A DNA stretch of 64,000 nucleotides. Origin: Streptomyces longisporoflavus (GTDB taxonomy: Bacteria > Actinomycetota > Actinomycetes > Streptomycetales > Streptomycetaceae). The stretch lies in assembly GCF_014649775.1 (NCBI RefSeq), contig NZ_BMTR01000001.1:248001-312000 (forward strand). Direction: 5' to 3'. Positions 53,049 to 61,017 of the stretch are shown here, piece after piece (the first letter of the stretch is position 1; each line of letters begins with the position of its first letter). The position numbers and the translations under genes were made by a program. The notes beneath the pieces were generated by a model, which ran no database searches, was not told where the DNA came from, and was given only the letters and a program-made list of their open reading frames with translations.

Positions 53049-54154
53049 CCCTGTCCGTGCCGCGGTCCGCCGACCGGACGGACGGGGGAGACCGGTCGGA
53101 GCGGGGCGCCCCGCGGCTCGCGGACATCGCGGCCCAGGCCGGCGTCAGCGAAGCCACCGCGAGCCGGGTGCTGAACGGCAAGCCGGGGGTGGCCGCCGGC
53201 ACCCGGCGCCGGGTGCTCGCCGCCCTGGACGTCCTCGGCTACGAGCGGCCGGTACGGATCAAGCGGCACAGCGCCGGTCTGGTCGGCCTGGTCATCCCCG
53301 AGCTCAGCAACCCGATCTTCCCCGCGTTCGCACAGGTCGTCGAGCAGGTCCTGTCCGGGCACGGCTACACGCCGATGCTGTGCACCCAGATGCCGGACGG
53401 GGCCAGCGAGGACGAGTTGGTCGAGCAGCTGGAGGAGCGCCGGGTCAGCGGCATCGTCTTCCTCTCGGGGCTGCACGCCGACACGACGGCCGATCCCACG
53501 CGGTATCTCGAACTGCACGCCCGCGGTGTGCCGTTCGTGCTGATCAACGGCTACAACGAGCACATCCCGGTGTCCTTCGTCTCGCCCGACGACCGCGCGG
53601 CGGCACGGATGGCGGTGCGCCACCTCGTCGACCTGGGCCACCGGCGGATCGGCCTGGCCATCGGGCCCACCCGATACGTCCCCTCGCTGCGCAAGGCGGA
53701 GGGGTTCACGGCCGCGCTGCACGAGCTGCTCGGCGTGGAGCGGGCGGAGGCCGAACAGCTGGTGCAGCGCACGCTGTTCACGGTCGAAGGCGGGCACGCG
53801 GCGGCCAGCGCCCTGCTCGACCAGGGGTGTACGGCGATGGTGTGCGGCAGCGACATGATGGCCCTCGGTGCCGTACGGGCGGTGCGCGAGCGCGGCCTGT
53901 CGGTGCCCGGCGACGTCTCGGTGGTCGGCTTCGACGACTCGCCCCTGATCGCGTTCACGGACCCGCCGCTGACGACGGTGCGCCAGCCGGTGCAGGCCAT
54001 GGCGAGCGCCGCGGTGGGCGCGCTGCTCGAGGAGCTGCACGGAAACCCCGTACAGCACACGGAGTTCGTCTTCCAGCCGGAGCTCGTGGTGCGCGGCTCC
54101 ACGGCGCAGCCGCCGCGCCGAGAAGACGTCGGCAAGGCGCCGGCAACGCACTGA
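53045..54154 (+). CDS. second LacI family regulator, MalR paralogue
   Basis: A 369-residue LacI repressor from a GTG at 53045 overlapping the aglA stop; GTG 53057 is an alternative. After a 27-residue basic/acidic linker, the helix-turn-helix LADIAAQAGVSEATASRVLNGKPGVAAGTRR is nearly identical to that of MalR, and the sensor domain shares blocks such as PELSNPIFPAFAQVV, LSGLHADTTAD and SDMMALGAVRAVRERG. The recognition helix has Ala where MalR has Val (EATA versus EATV), so the two may read overlapping operators. Its position between aglA and the amylase gene suggests control of secreted amylases or feedback on the operon. Confidence 0.9.
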   Translation: MTLSVPRSADRTDGGDRSERGAPRLADIAAQAGVSEATASRVLNGKPGVAAGTRRRVLAALDVLGYERPVRIKRHSAGLVGLVIPELSNPIFPAFAQVVEQVLSGHGYTPMLCTQMPDGASEDELVEQLEERRVSGIVFLSGLHADTTADPTRYLELHARGVPFVLINGYNEHIPVSFVSPDDRAAARMAVRHLVDLGHRRIGLAIGPTRYVPSLRKAEGFTAALHELLGVERAEAEQLVQRTLFTVEGGHAAASALLDQGCTAMVCGSDMMALGAVRAVRERGLSVPGDVSVVGFDDSPLIAFTDPPLTTVRQPVQAMASAAVGALLEELHGNPVQHTEFVFQPELVVRGSTAQPPRREDVGKAPATH

Positions 54155-54172
54155 GAGGGAGGCGCCCGGCGC

Positions 54173-54191
54173 CTGCCCCTGTTCGGGGCAG
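54173..54191 (+). terminator. hairpin after the second LacI gene
   Basis: CTGCCCC at 54173-54179 pairs with GGGGCAG at 54185-54191 (7 bp, 5-base loop), 18 bases after the stop and before the amylase promoter region. Confidence 0.5.
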
Positions 54192-54314
54192 CGGGGTCTT
54201 GAGGTGGCGCCGGGGCCTGCCCGTCCCATGCCCCGGTCCGAACGGCCGGGCGCGTGGGGCCCGTTGTCCGGGTCCCCCGGCCGTCCGGACCGGAGTCGTG
54301 GTTGAACGTAACAC

Positions 54315-54346
54315 CGCCGCAATGTCTTGCGAAAGGTTTTGCGGCG
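54315..54346. promoter_or_regulatory. upstream operator candidate of the alpha-amylase gene
   Basis: CGCCGCAA at 54315-54322 is repeated inversely as TTGCGGCG at 54339-54346. Between and within it lie two direct TTGCG copies 12 bases apart (54327 and 54339), and TGTCTTGCG resembles the CGTCTTGCG near malR. Likely bound by MalR or its paralogue. Confidence 0.55.
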
Positions 54347-54394
54347 TATGAACTCCCGGAATCCCGCATCTGACACGAGAGTGTGCGCGGAGGG

Positions 54395-54423
54395 TTGACC
54401 GGGGTTCCCGGGGGTCGTACGGT
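54395..54423 (+). promoter_or_regulatory. predicted alpha-amylase promoter
   Basis: TTGACC (54395-54400) and TACGGT (54418-54423) are separated by exactly 17 bases, a good HrdB-type match. Transcription would begin near 54430, leaving an approximately 100-base leader. Confidence 0.65.
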
Positions 54424-54438
54424 CTCGACCGAAATCGG

Positions 54439-54469
54439 CGTTGAAATGTTTCTGCAACATCCTTCAACG
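54439..54469. promoter_or_regulatory. nested inverted repeat just after the amylase transcription start
   Basis: CGTTGAA at 54439-54445 pairs with TTCAACG at 54463-54469, and inside it ATGTT at 54446-54450 pairs with AACAT at 54456-54460, around TCTGC. The CTGCAA core resembles the CTGCAAG motifs near malR. It sits just downstream of the predicted start, where a LacI repressor would block elongation. Confidence 0.6.
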
Positions 54470-54530
54470 GCCTTACGGGCACGGCGCGTTGCCGGACAAG
54501 GTCACACCTCACTCATGCAGGAGGCCCTTC

Positions 54531-55931
54531 ATGGCTGGCCGGAAGTCCAGAGTCCGCAGACCGCTCGCCGCCGCCCTCGCCCTGGTGGCGGGCGCCGCGG
54601 GCGGCATCGTCGCCGGAGCCCCGCAGGCACAGGCGGCCCCGCCCGGCAGCAAGGACGTCACCGCCGTGCTCTTCGAGTGGAAGTTCTCTTCGGTGGCCAA
54701 GGCGTGCACACAGCAGCTCGGCCCTGACGGCTACGGCTACGTCCAGGTCTCTCCGCCCCAGGAACGCATCCAGGGCGAGGCATGGTGGACCGCCTACCAG
54801 CCCGTCAGCTACAAGATAGGCAGCCGGCTCGGCGACCGGAGCGCGTTCAAGAACATGGTCGACACCTGCCACAAGGCCGGGGTGAAGGTCGTCGCCGACG
54901 CGGTGATCAATCACATGACCAACGCCTCCGGCACCGGCTCGGCCGGCTCCGCGTTCACCAAGTACGACTACCCGGGCACCTACTCGGGCGCCGACATGGA
55001 CAACTGCCGCTCGCACATCAGCAACTACCAGGACCGCTGGAACGTCCAGAACTGCGAGCTGGGCGGCCTCGCCGACCTCGACACCGGCGAGGAGTACGTG
55101 CGGGGCAGGATCGCCGCCTACCTCAACGACCTGCTGTCCCTCGGTGTCGACGGGTTCCGGGTGGACGCGGCCAAGCACATTCCCGTGGACGACATGAAGA
55201 ACATCAAGTCCCGGCTGACCAGACCCGGCGCCTACTTCAAGCAGGAGACGATCTACGGCTCGGGTGAAGCGGTCTCCCCGAGCGAGTACACCGCCACCGG
55301 CGACCCCCAGGAGTTCCGCTACGGCTGGGACCTGAAGCGCGTCTTCAACGACGAGAAACTCGCCTACCTCAAGAACTACGGCGAGGGCTGGGGCTACCTG
55401 CCCAGCGGCTCGGCCGCCGTCTTCGTCGCCAACCACGACACCGAACGGCACGGCCAGACCCTCAGCTACAAGGACGGCGCGAACTACACCCTCGCCCACG
55501 TCTTCATGCTGGCCCTGCCCTACGGCGCCCCGGACGTGCACTCCGGCTACGAGTTCAGCAACGCCGACGCCGGACCGCCCAACGGCGGCCAGGTCAACGC
55601 CTGCTACAGCGACGGCTGGAAGTGCCAGCACGCCTGGCCCGAGATCAAAAGCATGGTCAAGTTCCGCAACACCGCCCGCGGGACGGCCATGACCAACTGG
55701 TGGGACAACGGCAACGACGCCATCGCGTTCGGCCGCGGCGACAAGGCCTACGCCGTCATCAACCACGAGGGGTCCACGATCGACCGGACCTTCCAGACGT
55801 CCCTCGCCGCGGGCAGCTACTGCGACGTCCAGAGCGGCAGGAGCGTCACCGTCAACGGCTCCGGCCAGTTCACGGCCGCCGTGGCGCCGAACACCGCCCT
55901 CGCCCTGCACACGGGGGCCAGGAACTGCTGA
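54531..55931 (+). CDS. secreted alpha-amylase (GH13)
   Basis: A 466-residue extracellular alpha-amylase of the actinobacterial/animal-like type. Signal peptide ends at PQAQA (about 36). Catalytic residues are Asp212 (GFRVDAAKH), Glu239 (KQETIYG) and Asp303 (NHDTERH), with calcium-site INHM and a C-terminal beta domain. It lacks the C-terminal starch-binding CBM20 found in several Streptomyces amylases of about 570 residues. AGGAGG precedes the ATG at 54531; the longer in-frame start lies inside the operator. It feeds maltodextrins to MalEFG. Confidence 0.95.
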   Translation: MAGRKSRVRRPLAAALALVAGAAGGIVAGAPQAQAAPPGSKDVTAVLFEWKFSSVAKACTQQLGPDGYGYVQVSPPQERIQGEAWWTAYQPVSYKIGSRLGDRSAFKNMVDTCHKAGVKVVADAVINHMTNASGTGSAGSAFTKYDYPGTYSGADMDNCRSHISNYQDRWNVQNCELGGLADLDTGEEYVRGRIAAYLNDLLSLGVDGFRVDAAKHIPVDDMKNIKSRLTRPGAYFKQETIYGSGEAVSPSEYTATGDPQEFRYGWDLKRVFNDEKLAYLKNYGEGWGYLPSGSAAVFVANHDTERHGQTLSYKDGANYTLAHVFMLALPYGAPDVHSGYEFSNADAGPPNGGQVNACYSDGWKCQHAWPEIKSMVKFRNTARGTAMTNWWDNGNDAIAFGRGDKAYAVINHEGSTIDRTFQTSLAAGSYCDVQSGRSVTVNGSGQFTAAVAPNTALALHTGARNC

Positions 55932-56086
55932 GGGGCGCGCGCCCCGCGTGACCGGCCGCCCGGCTCTCGCTTCCCCGCCGCCGGGCGGCCCTGCTCGTAC
56001 CTCCCCCACCACGCTTTCACCCCGCCATTCCCTCGATTCCCGCCATCCCCGTCATCCCCGTCATTCATCCGCAAGGAGAACCACCC

Positions 56087-58792
56087 TTGACCGGCTCCCC
56101 GCGTCGCACCGCCGCGATCACGGCCCTCGCCCTGCTGGCCGCGGTCGCACCCCTGACGCCCTCGGCCACCGCGGCACCGCAGGCACTGGCCGCGGCCGAT
56201 GCGCCCGCCGACCTCGACCTGTCCAAGTCCGCGGCGCAGTGGATCGACGAGAACACCCTCGCCTGGGACGTCCGAGGTGACGCCGCCTCCACGGAGCTGG
56301 TCCACGCCCGCGACGGCCACCTGACCGTCAAGGACGGCGAACTCGCCGGCGAGGGGCGGCGGATCCGCCTCACCCCCGCCGCGGGCGGCCTCACCGACGC
56401 CCAGCGCGAGAAGTACCCGCACCTGAAGGGGTACGCGGCCTTCACCGTCGACCCGCGCGACCGCGACCAGATCCGCGCCGCCCTCACCGGCCAGCTCGTG
56501 GCCGTCCGCAGCAGCGAGGACGGCACCCTGCTGGCCGCCACCGGCGTCCAGACGCAGGGCGTACTCGACGACCTCTACAGCGCCAGGGCCACCAAGGCCA
56601 CCCTCGGCCCGCACTTCCGGGACGGTCGCCCCACCCTGGCCGTGTGGGCGCCCACCGCCCAGTCCGTCGGCCTGGAACTCGACGGCAAGCGAGTGGCGAT
56701 GCGGCGCGACGACGCCAGCGGCGTGTGGTCCGTCACCGGCGCCCGCAGCTGGTCGGGCAAGCAGTACCGGTACGTCGTGAAGGTGTGGGCGCCCAGCGTC
56801 CGGAAGGTCGTCACCAACAAGGTCACCGATCCGTACTCCACCGCGCTGACCGCCGACTCGGAGCGCAGCCTCGCCGTCGACCTGGGGGATCCGAAGCTCG
56901 CCCCCAAGGGCTGGGCGCGGCTGAAGAAGCCCGAGGCGACGCCGTTGCGTGACGCGCAGATCCAGGAACTACACATCCGCGACTTCTCCGTCGAGGACCG
57001 CACGGCCAAGCACCCCGGCAAGTACCTCGCCTTCACGGACACGGCCTCCGACGGCATGAAGCACCTGCGCAAGCTGGCCAAGGCCGGCACCTCCTACGTG
57101 CACCTGCTGCCCGCCTTCGACATCGGCACCATCCCGGAACGCGCCGCCGATCAGGCAAAGCCCGACTGCGATCTGACGGCGCCCGCCCCGGACTCCGAGG
57201 AGCAGCAGGCCTGCGTCACCAAATCCGCCGCCAAGGACGCCTACAACTGGGGCTACGACCCCCTGCACTACACCGTGCCCGAGGGCAGTTACGCGAGCGA
57301 CCCCGCCGGGACCCGCCGTACGGTCGAGTTCCGGGAGATGGTCCAGGGCCTCAACGGCTCCGGCCTTCGCACCGTGATGGACGTCGTCTACAACCACACC
57401 GTCGCAGGCGGCCAGGCCGACAAGTCGGTCCTCGACAAGATCGTGCCCGGCTACTACCAGCGGCTCCTCGCCGACGGCACCGTGGCCACCTCCACCTGCT
57501 GCGCCAACACCGCCCCCGAGAACGCCATGATGGGCAAACTCGTGGTCGACTCCCTGGTGACCTGGGCGAGGGAGTACAAGGTCGACGGTTTCCGCTTCGA
57601 CCTGATGGGACACCACCCCAAGGCCAACATCCTGGCCGTCCGCAAGGCCCTGGACGCGCTGACCCCCAAGAAGGACGGCGTCGACGGGAAGAACATCGTC
57701 CTGTACGGCGAGGGCTGGAACTTCGGCGAGATCGCCGACGACGCCCGCTTCGTCCAGGCCACCCAGAAGAACATGGCGGGCACGGGCATCGCCACCTTCT
57801 CCGACCGGGGCCGCGACGCGGTGCGCGGCGGCGGCCCCTTCGACGGGGACCCCGGCGTGCAGGGCTTCGCCAGCGGACTGTTCACCGACCCCAACACCTC
57901 GAAGGCCAACGGCACCCCCGCCGAGCAGAAAACCCGGCTCCTGCACTACCAGGACCTGATCAAGGTGGCTCTGACCGGCAACCTCGCCGACTACACGTTC
58001 ACCGACTCCGCCGGCAAGCGCGTCAAGGGCTCCGAGGTCGACTACAACGGCGCCCCGGCCGGATACGCGGCCACCCCCGGCGACGCCCTGTCCTACGCCG
58101 ACGCCCACGACAACGAATCGCTCTACGACGCTCTCGCCTTCAAGCTGCCCGCGGACACCACGGCCGCCGAGCGCTCCCGCATGCAGGTGCTCGCGATGGC
58201 GACCGCCACCCTGGCCCAGGGCCCGTCCCTCTCCCAGGCGGGCAGCGACCTGCTGCGCTCCAAGTCCCTTGACCGCAACTCCTACGACAGCGGCGACTGG
58301 TTCAACGCCCTGCACTGGGACTGCCGGGACGGCAACGGCTTCGGGCGCGGCCTGCCGCCGGCCGCCGACAACAAGGACAAGTGGACCTACGGAAAGCCGC
58401 TGCTGACGTCCGCGTCCCTGACTCCTGGCTGTGCGGCGATCAACGGCACGTCGGCCGCCTACCGGGACCTGGTGAAGCTGCGTGCGAGTGAGCCCGCGTT
58501 CTCCCTGGCCACGGCCGGCCGGGTCCAGTCCCGGCTCTCCTTCCCGCTCTCGGGCACCCCGGCCGAGACCCCCGGCGTCATCACCATGGAGGTCGGCGAC
58601 CTGGTGGTCGTGTTCAACGCGACCCCTCAGACGCAGCAGCAGCGCGTCAAGGCCCTGAAGGACACCGCGTACAGGCTGCACCCCGTCCAGACGAAGGGCG
58701 CCGATCCGGTGGTCAAGTCGTCCTCGTACGAGCGCGGTTCAGGCACCTTCAACGTGCCCGCACGGAGCGTCGCCGTCTTCGAGCGGGGCTGA
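56087..58792 (+). CDS. secreted pullulanase-type alpha-1,6-glucosidase
   Basis: A 901-residue debranching enzyme starting with TTG at 56087 (AAGGAGA 8 bases upstream). Signal peptide MTGSPRRTAAITALALLAAVAPLTPSATA. Domains in order: an N-terminal pullulanase domain (about 45-160), CBM48 (about 165-265), and a GH13 catalytic domain with the YNWGYDP hallmark at 386-392, nucleophile Asp505 (GFRFDLMGH), acid/base Glu542 (YGEGWNFGE) and Asp675 (ADAHDNES). It hydrolyses alpha-1,6 bonds in pullulan and starch. About 155 bases after the amylase stop on the same strand, probably coregulated. Confidence 0.94.
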   Translation: MTGSPRRTAAITALALLAAVAPLTPSATAAPQALAAADAPADLDLSKSAAQWIDENTLAWDVRGDAASTELVHARDGHLTVKDGELAGEGRRIRLTPAAGGLTDAQREKYPHLKGYAAFTVDPRDRDQIRAALTGQLVAVRSSEDGTLLAATGVQTQGVLDDLYSARATKATLGPHFRDGRPTLAVWAPTAQSVGLELDGKRVAMRRDDASGVWSVTGARSWSGKQYRYVVKVWAPSVRKVVTNKVTDPYSTALTADSERSLAVDLGDPKLAPKGWARLKKPEATPLRDAQIQELHIRDFSVEDRTAKHPGKYLAFTDTASDGMKHLRKLAKAGTSYVHLLPAFDIGTIPERAADQAKPDCDLTAPAPDSEEQQACVTKSAAKDAYNWGYDPLHYTVPEGSYASDPAGTRRTVEFREMVQGLNGSGLRTVMDVVYNHTVAGGQADKSVLDKIVPGYYQRLLADGTVATSTCCANTAPENAMMGKLVVDSLVTWAREYKVDGFRFDLMGHHPKANILAVRKALDALTPKKDGVDGKNIVLYGEGWNFGEIADDARFVQATQKNMAGTGIATFSDRGRDAVRGGGPFDGDPGVQGFASGLFTDPNTSKANGTPAEQKTRLLHYQDLIKVALTGNLADYTFTDSAGKRVKGSEVDYNGAPAGYAATPGDALSYADAHDNESLYDALAFKLPADTTAAERSRMQVLAMATATLAQGPSLSQAGSDLLRSKSLDRNSYDSGDWFNALHWDCRDGNGFGRGLPPAADNKDKWTYGKPLLTSASLTPGCAAINGTSAAYRDLVKLRASEPAFSLATAGRVQSRLSFPLSGTPAETPGVITMEVGDLVVVFNATPQTQQQRVKALKDTAYRLHPVQTKGADPVVKSSSYERGSGTFNVPARSVAVFERG

Positions 58793-58853
58793 GACCCGGG
58801 CTGCGGGACCGGCGCGGACGGTCCGTACCGCAAGGAGTCCCCGCGTAAATGTG

Positions 58854-58882
58854 TTGCCCGCGCCGGGGGCGGTTGTTAGCGT
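58854..58882 (+). promoter_or_regulatory. predicted promoter of the GNAT gene
   Basis: TTGCCC (58854-58859) and TAGCGT (58877-58882) are spaced 17 bases. It lies upstream of a short leader frame and the acetyltransferase gene at 59028. Confidence 0.45.
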
Positions 58883-58925
58883 CCCGCAGGCGCGAGAGAC
58901 GCGCTGTCACCGGACGGGGAGGTTG

Positions 58926-58982
58926 ATGAATATGGCTGCCGCAAGCCTTCGTCAGCATGCCCTCGTCCGGCCCGCGCGATAA
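58926..58982 (+). CDS. possible 18-residue leader peptide
   Basis: ATG at 58926 with GGGGAGG three bases upstream, giving MNMAAASLRQHALVRPAR then TAA. It ends 45 bases before the acetyltransferase start and lies just after the predicted promoter. It might be a regulatory leader; it does not have the pattern of the Cys-ending leaders known in Streptomyces. Chance is not excluded. Confidence 0.3.
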   Translation: MNMAAASLRQHALVRPAR

Positions 58983-59027
58983 CCGAGCGCGGACCGGGTC
59001 GTCACCACGAACGACCAGGAGAGACAC

Positions 59028-59573
59028 ATGTCTTCCCCTTCTTCACCCACACCCGCGCCCACATCTGCACCCGCGCCTGCCCACGCCGACGTGATCACCG
59101 AGCGGCTCGTCCTGCGGTCCTGGAGCATGAGCGAGGCCACCGCGGTTCTCGGCGACCACAGGTCCACGAACTGGGCGGACGACTTCCCCGCCGAAGGCGA
59201 CCGTGTGGTCGCGGGCCTCTTCGACCAGTGCCCCCTCTGGCTCGGTGCCTACGGCCACCGTCTGGTCATCGAGCGCGAGAGCGGCCTGGTGGTGGGCTCG
59301 ATCGGCCTGTTCTGGCCGCCCAGCGAGGGCGTCATCGAAATCGGCTACGGCATCGTGGCCTCGCGCCGCGGCCGGGGCTACGCCTCCGAGGCCACCAGGG
59401 CCCTGGTGGCGTACGCCCTCACCGCGCCGGACGTCCACACGGTGTCCGCCGACGTGGAACTGTCCAACCCGCCATCGGTCCGAGTCCTTGAGAAGGCAGG
59501 ATTCCACCGGCAGTCCACCGACGGGGACGTGGCCAGGTACACCACCGTGCGGCCTGACCGCCCGCTCGGCTGA
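59028..59573 (+). CDS. GNAT family N-acetyltransferase (RimJ/RimL-like)
   Basis: A 181-residue acetyltransferase. An N-terminal low-complexity Ser/Pro/Ala stretch (about 20 residues, TPAPTSAPAPA) is followed by ITERLVLRSWSMSEATAVL, the acetyl-CoA pocket GYGIVASRRGRGYASEATRALVAYAL and NPPSVRVLEKAGFHR, typical of the ribosomal protein alanine acetyltransferase group. Substrate unknown. AGGAGAGACAC precedes the ATG. Monocistronic. Confidence 0.9.
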   Translation: MSSPSSPTPAPTSAPAPAHADVITERLVLRSWSMSEATAVLGDHRSTNWADDFPAEGDRVVAGLFDQCPLWLGAYGHRLVIERESGLVVGSIGLFWPPSEGVIEIGYGIVASRRGRGYASEATRALVAYALTAPDVHTVSADVELSNPPSVRVLEKAGFHRQSTDGDVARYTTVRPDRPLG

Positions 59574-59589
59574 TCCCGGCTGATCCCCG

Positions 59590-59620
59590 GGGGCCCTGGA
59601 GGCGATGCCTTCAGGGCCCC
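59590..59620. terminator. 14-bp hairpin between convergent GNAT and hydrolase genes
   Basis: GGGGCCCTGGAGGC at 59590-59603 pairs with GCCTTCAGGGCCCC at 59607-59620, with one G-T wobble and a 3-base loop. It lies 16 bases after the acetyltransferase stop and 63 bases from the end of the hydrolase gene, so it may serve both. Confidence 0.8.
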
Positions 59621-59683
59621 TGCCATATCTCGATAGGCAGGTGCATCTCGGTCAGCTCCTCGTCGGTGATCGGGGACAACTCG

Positions 59684-60661
59684 TTAAACGGGCATGCCCG
59701 GCGTCGCGGTCGGGACGGGCTCGGTGACTGACGCGCTCGGAGCGGCGGGGACGAGACGGTAGGAGTCGCCGTCGGGGATCACGTGGCCTGCCGTGGGCGG
59801 GGGGAAGTGGCTGCCGAGCAGCAGGGTCCGGGTGCCGGAGAGCGAGCCGAGGAGTTCATGGCGGGTCCTGGCCGCGGCCGCGGGGTCGATGTCCACGCAA
59901 CTGCCCAGATCAGGGTGGACCAGTTGCACGGGGTGGTGGATGCAGTCGCCGGTGATGAGCGCGCTCTCGCCCCGACTGCTCAGTTCCACGGCCACCTGCC
60001 CCGGTGTGTGGCCCGGGGTGGGGCGGAGGCGGACACCGGGGGCGATCTCGGTGCCCTCTGCCGGTACGTCGACGAGGTCGAGCAGCCCCGCGTCCTTGAT
60101 GGGATGTACGGAGTCCCGGAACATCTGCCGGCGGGCCTCGTCCATGTCGAAGCCGGCCCAGTGGTCCCATTCGGTGCGGGAGGTGAGGTAGCGGGCGTTG
60201 GGGAAGGTGGCCTCCCAACTGCCGTTCAGGTTCCGGGTGTTCCAGCCGACGTGGTCGGTGTGCAGGTGGGTGAGGATGACGAGATCCACCGTCTCGGGTG
60301 CGAACCCGGCTTCCGTCAGTCGCGTCAGGTAGTCGCTGTTCAGGTTGTCCCATGCGGGGTTGGCCCGCTGCTTGCCGTTGCCGATGCCGGTGTCGACGAG
60401 CACGCGCAGTCCGTCGACCTCGACCGCGAAGCTGTGGCTCGCCAGTCGCAGGACGCGCTGCTCGTCCGCGAAGTCCGGCTGCAGCCAGGGGGACCGGGCC
60501 ACGACCTCCGGGGTGGCTTCGGGCAGCAGCCAGGGGCCTGTCTGCGGGGGCAGATGTACTTCGTCGATGCGGTGGACGGCGATGTCTCCCACGGTCCAGG
60601 TCGGTACGTCGGGAGTGGTGGCGGGGTGTTGCGGGACGGTGGGGCGCTGCGGGGTGGGCAT
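59684..60661 (-). CDS. MBL-fold metallo-hydrolase, lactonase-like
   Basis: A 325-residue protein with the metallo-beta-lactamase zinc motif HLHTDH (residues 132-137), preceded by VDTGIGN and followed by the third-His PGHTPGQ and the bridging Asp in ITGDCIHHP. This pattern matches the AHL/gamma-lactone hydrolase and related quorum-quenching branches, but other hydrolases share it. GGAGGAGCCCCAT precedes the ATG. It is divergent from the amidase operon with two operator-like sites between. The C-terminal tail (PSASVTEPVPTATPGMPV) is low-complexity. Confidence 0.88.
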   Translation of the reverse strand: MPTPQRPTVPQHPATTPDVPTWTVGDIAVHRIDEVHLPPQTGPWLLPEATPEVVARSPWLQPDFADEQRVLRLASHSFAVEVDGLRVLVDTGIGNGKQRANPAWDNLNSDYLTRLTEAGFAPETVDLVILTHLHTDHVGWNTRNLNGSWEATFPNARYLTSRTEWDHWAGFDMDEARRQMFRDSVHPIKDAGLLDLVDVPAEGTEIAPGVRLRPTPGHTPGQVAVELSSRGESALITGDCIHHPVQLVHPDLGSCVDIDPAAAARTRHELLGSLSGTRTLLLGSHFPPPTAGHVIPDGDSYRLVPAAPSASVTEPVPTATPGMPV

Positions 60662-60694
60662 ATGGGGCTCCTCCGGGGGCGGGTCTCTGCACCT

Positions 60695-60757
60695 AAAAGC
60701 AATGGGTTTGCGTTAAGTCAACGTAGGGCCTATCGTCGCACTAACGCAAACCGTTAG
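60695..60757. promoter_or_regulatory. paired operators and divergent promoters of the TetR circuit
   Basis: Site 1 (60695-60716) has the core AGCAATGGGTTTGCGTTA; site 2 (60741-60757) is the perfect inverted repeat CTAACG-CAAAC-CGTTAG. Rightward promoter: TTGCGT at 60708-60713, 17 bases, TATCGT at 60731-60736. Leftward promoter (minus strand): TTGCGT at 60749-60744, 18 bases, TACGTT at 60725-60720. Each -35 lies within one operator, so a bound repressor would silence both directions. Confidence 0.72.
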
Positions 60758-60780
60758 CTTTTGAAGTCGAGAGGGCATCC

Positions 60781-61017
60781 ATGGACACCGCCGGACTCAC
60801 CCCGCAGGAGGCGGCCCGCACGGCCCTCCGGGCGGGCCTGCCGCTGGAGAGCGACCGTCACGAAGCTGTGGCGGCGACCGCCAACCACATCCACTCCGTC
60901 ATCGCCACACTGCGGGAACTGGACTTCCGGGACACGCCCCCCGCGACGTCCTTCATGGCAGTCACGGCGGTCACGGCAGTCACGACCGGACAGGGGGACA
61001 CCGATGCAGCCGTATGA
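60781..61017 (+). CDS. small GatC/AtzG-like protein preceding the amidase
   Basis: A 78-residue protein: LTPQEAARTALRAGLPLESDRHEAVAATANHIHSVIATLRELDF and a PPATSFMA motif. This length and the helical pattern ending in a Pro-Ala-x-x-F motif resemble the GatC/AtzG-like accessory subunits that bind GatA-type amidases. A following AVTAVTAVTT run is encoded by a short repeat (CACGGCRGT). Its stop overlaps the amidase start by 14 bases, so the two are coupled. Assigned by position and pattern; homology is tentative. Confidence 0.6.
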   Translation: MDTAGLTPQEAARTALRAGLPLESDRHEAVAATANHIHSVIATLRELDFRDTPPATSFMAVTAVTAVTTGQGDTDAAV

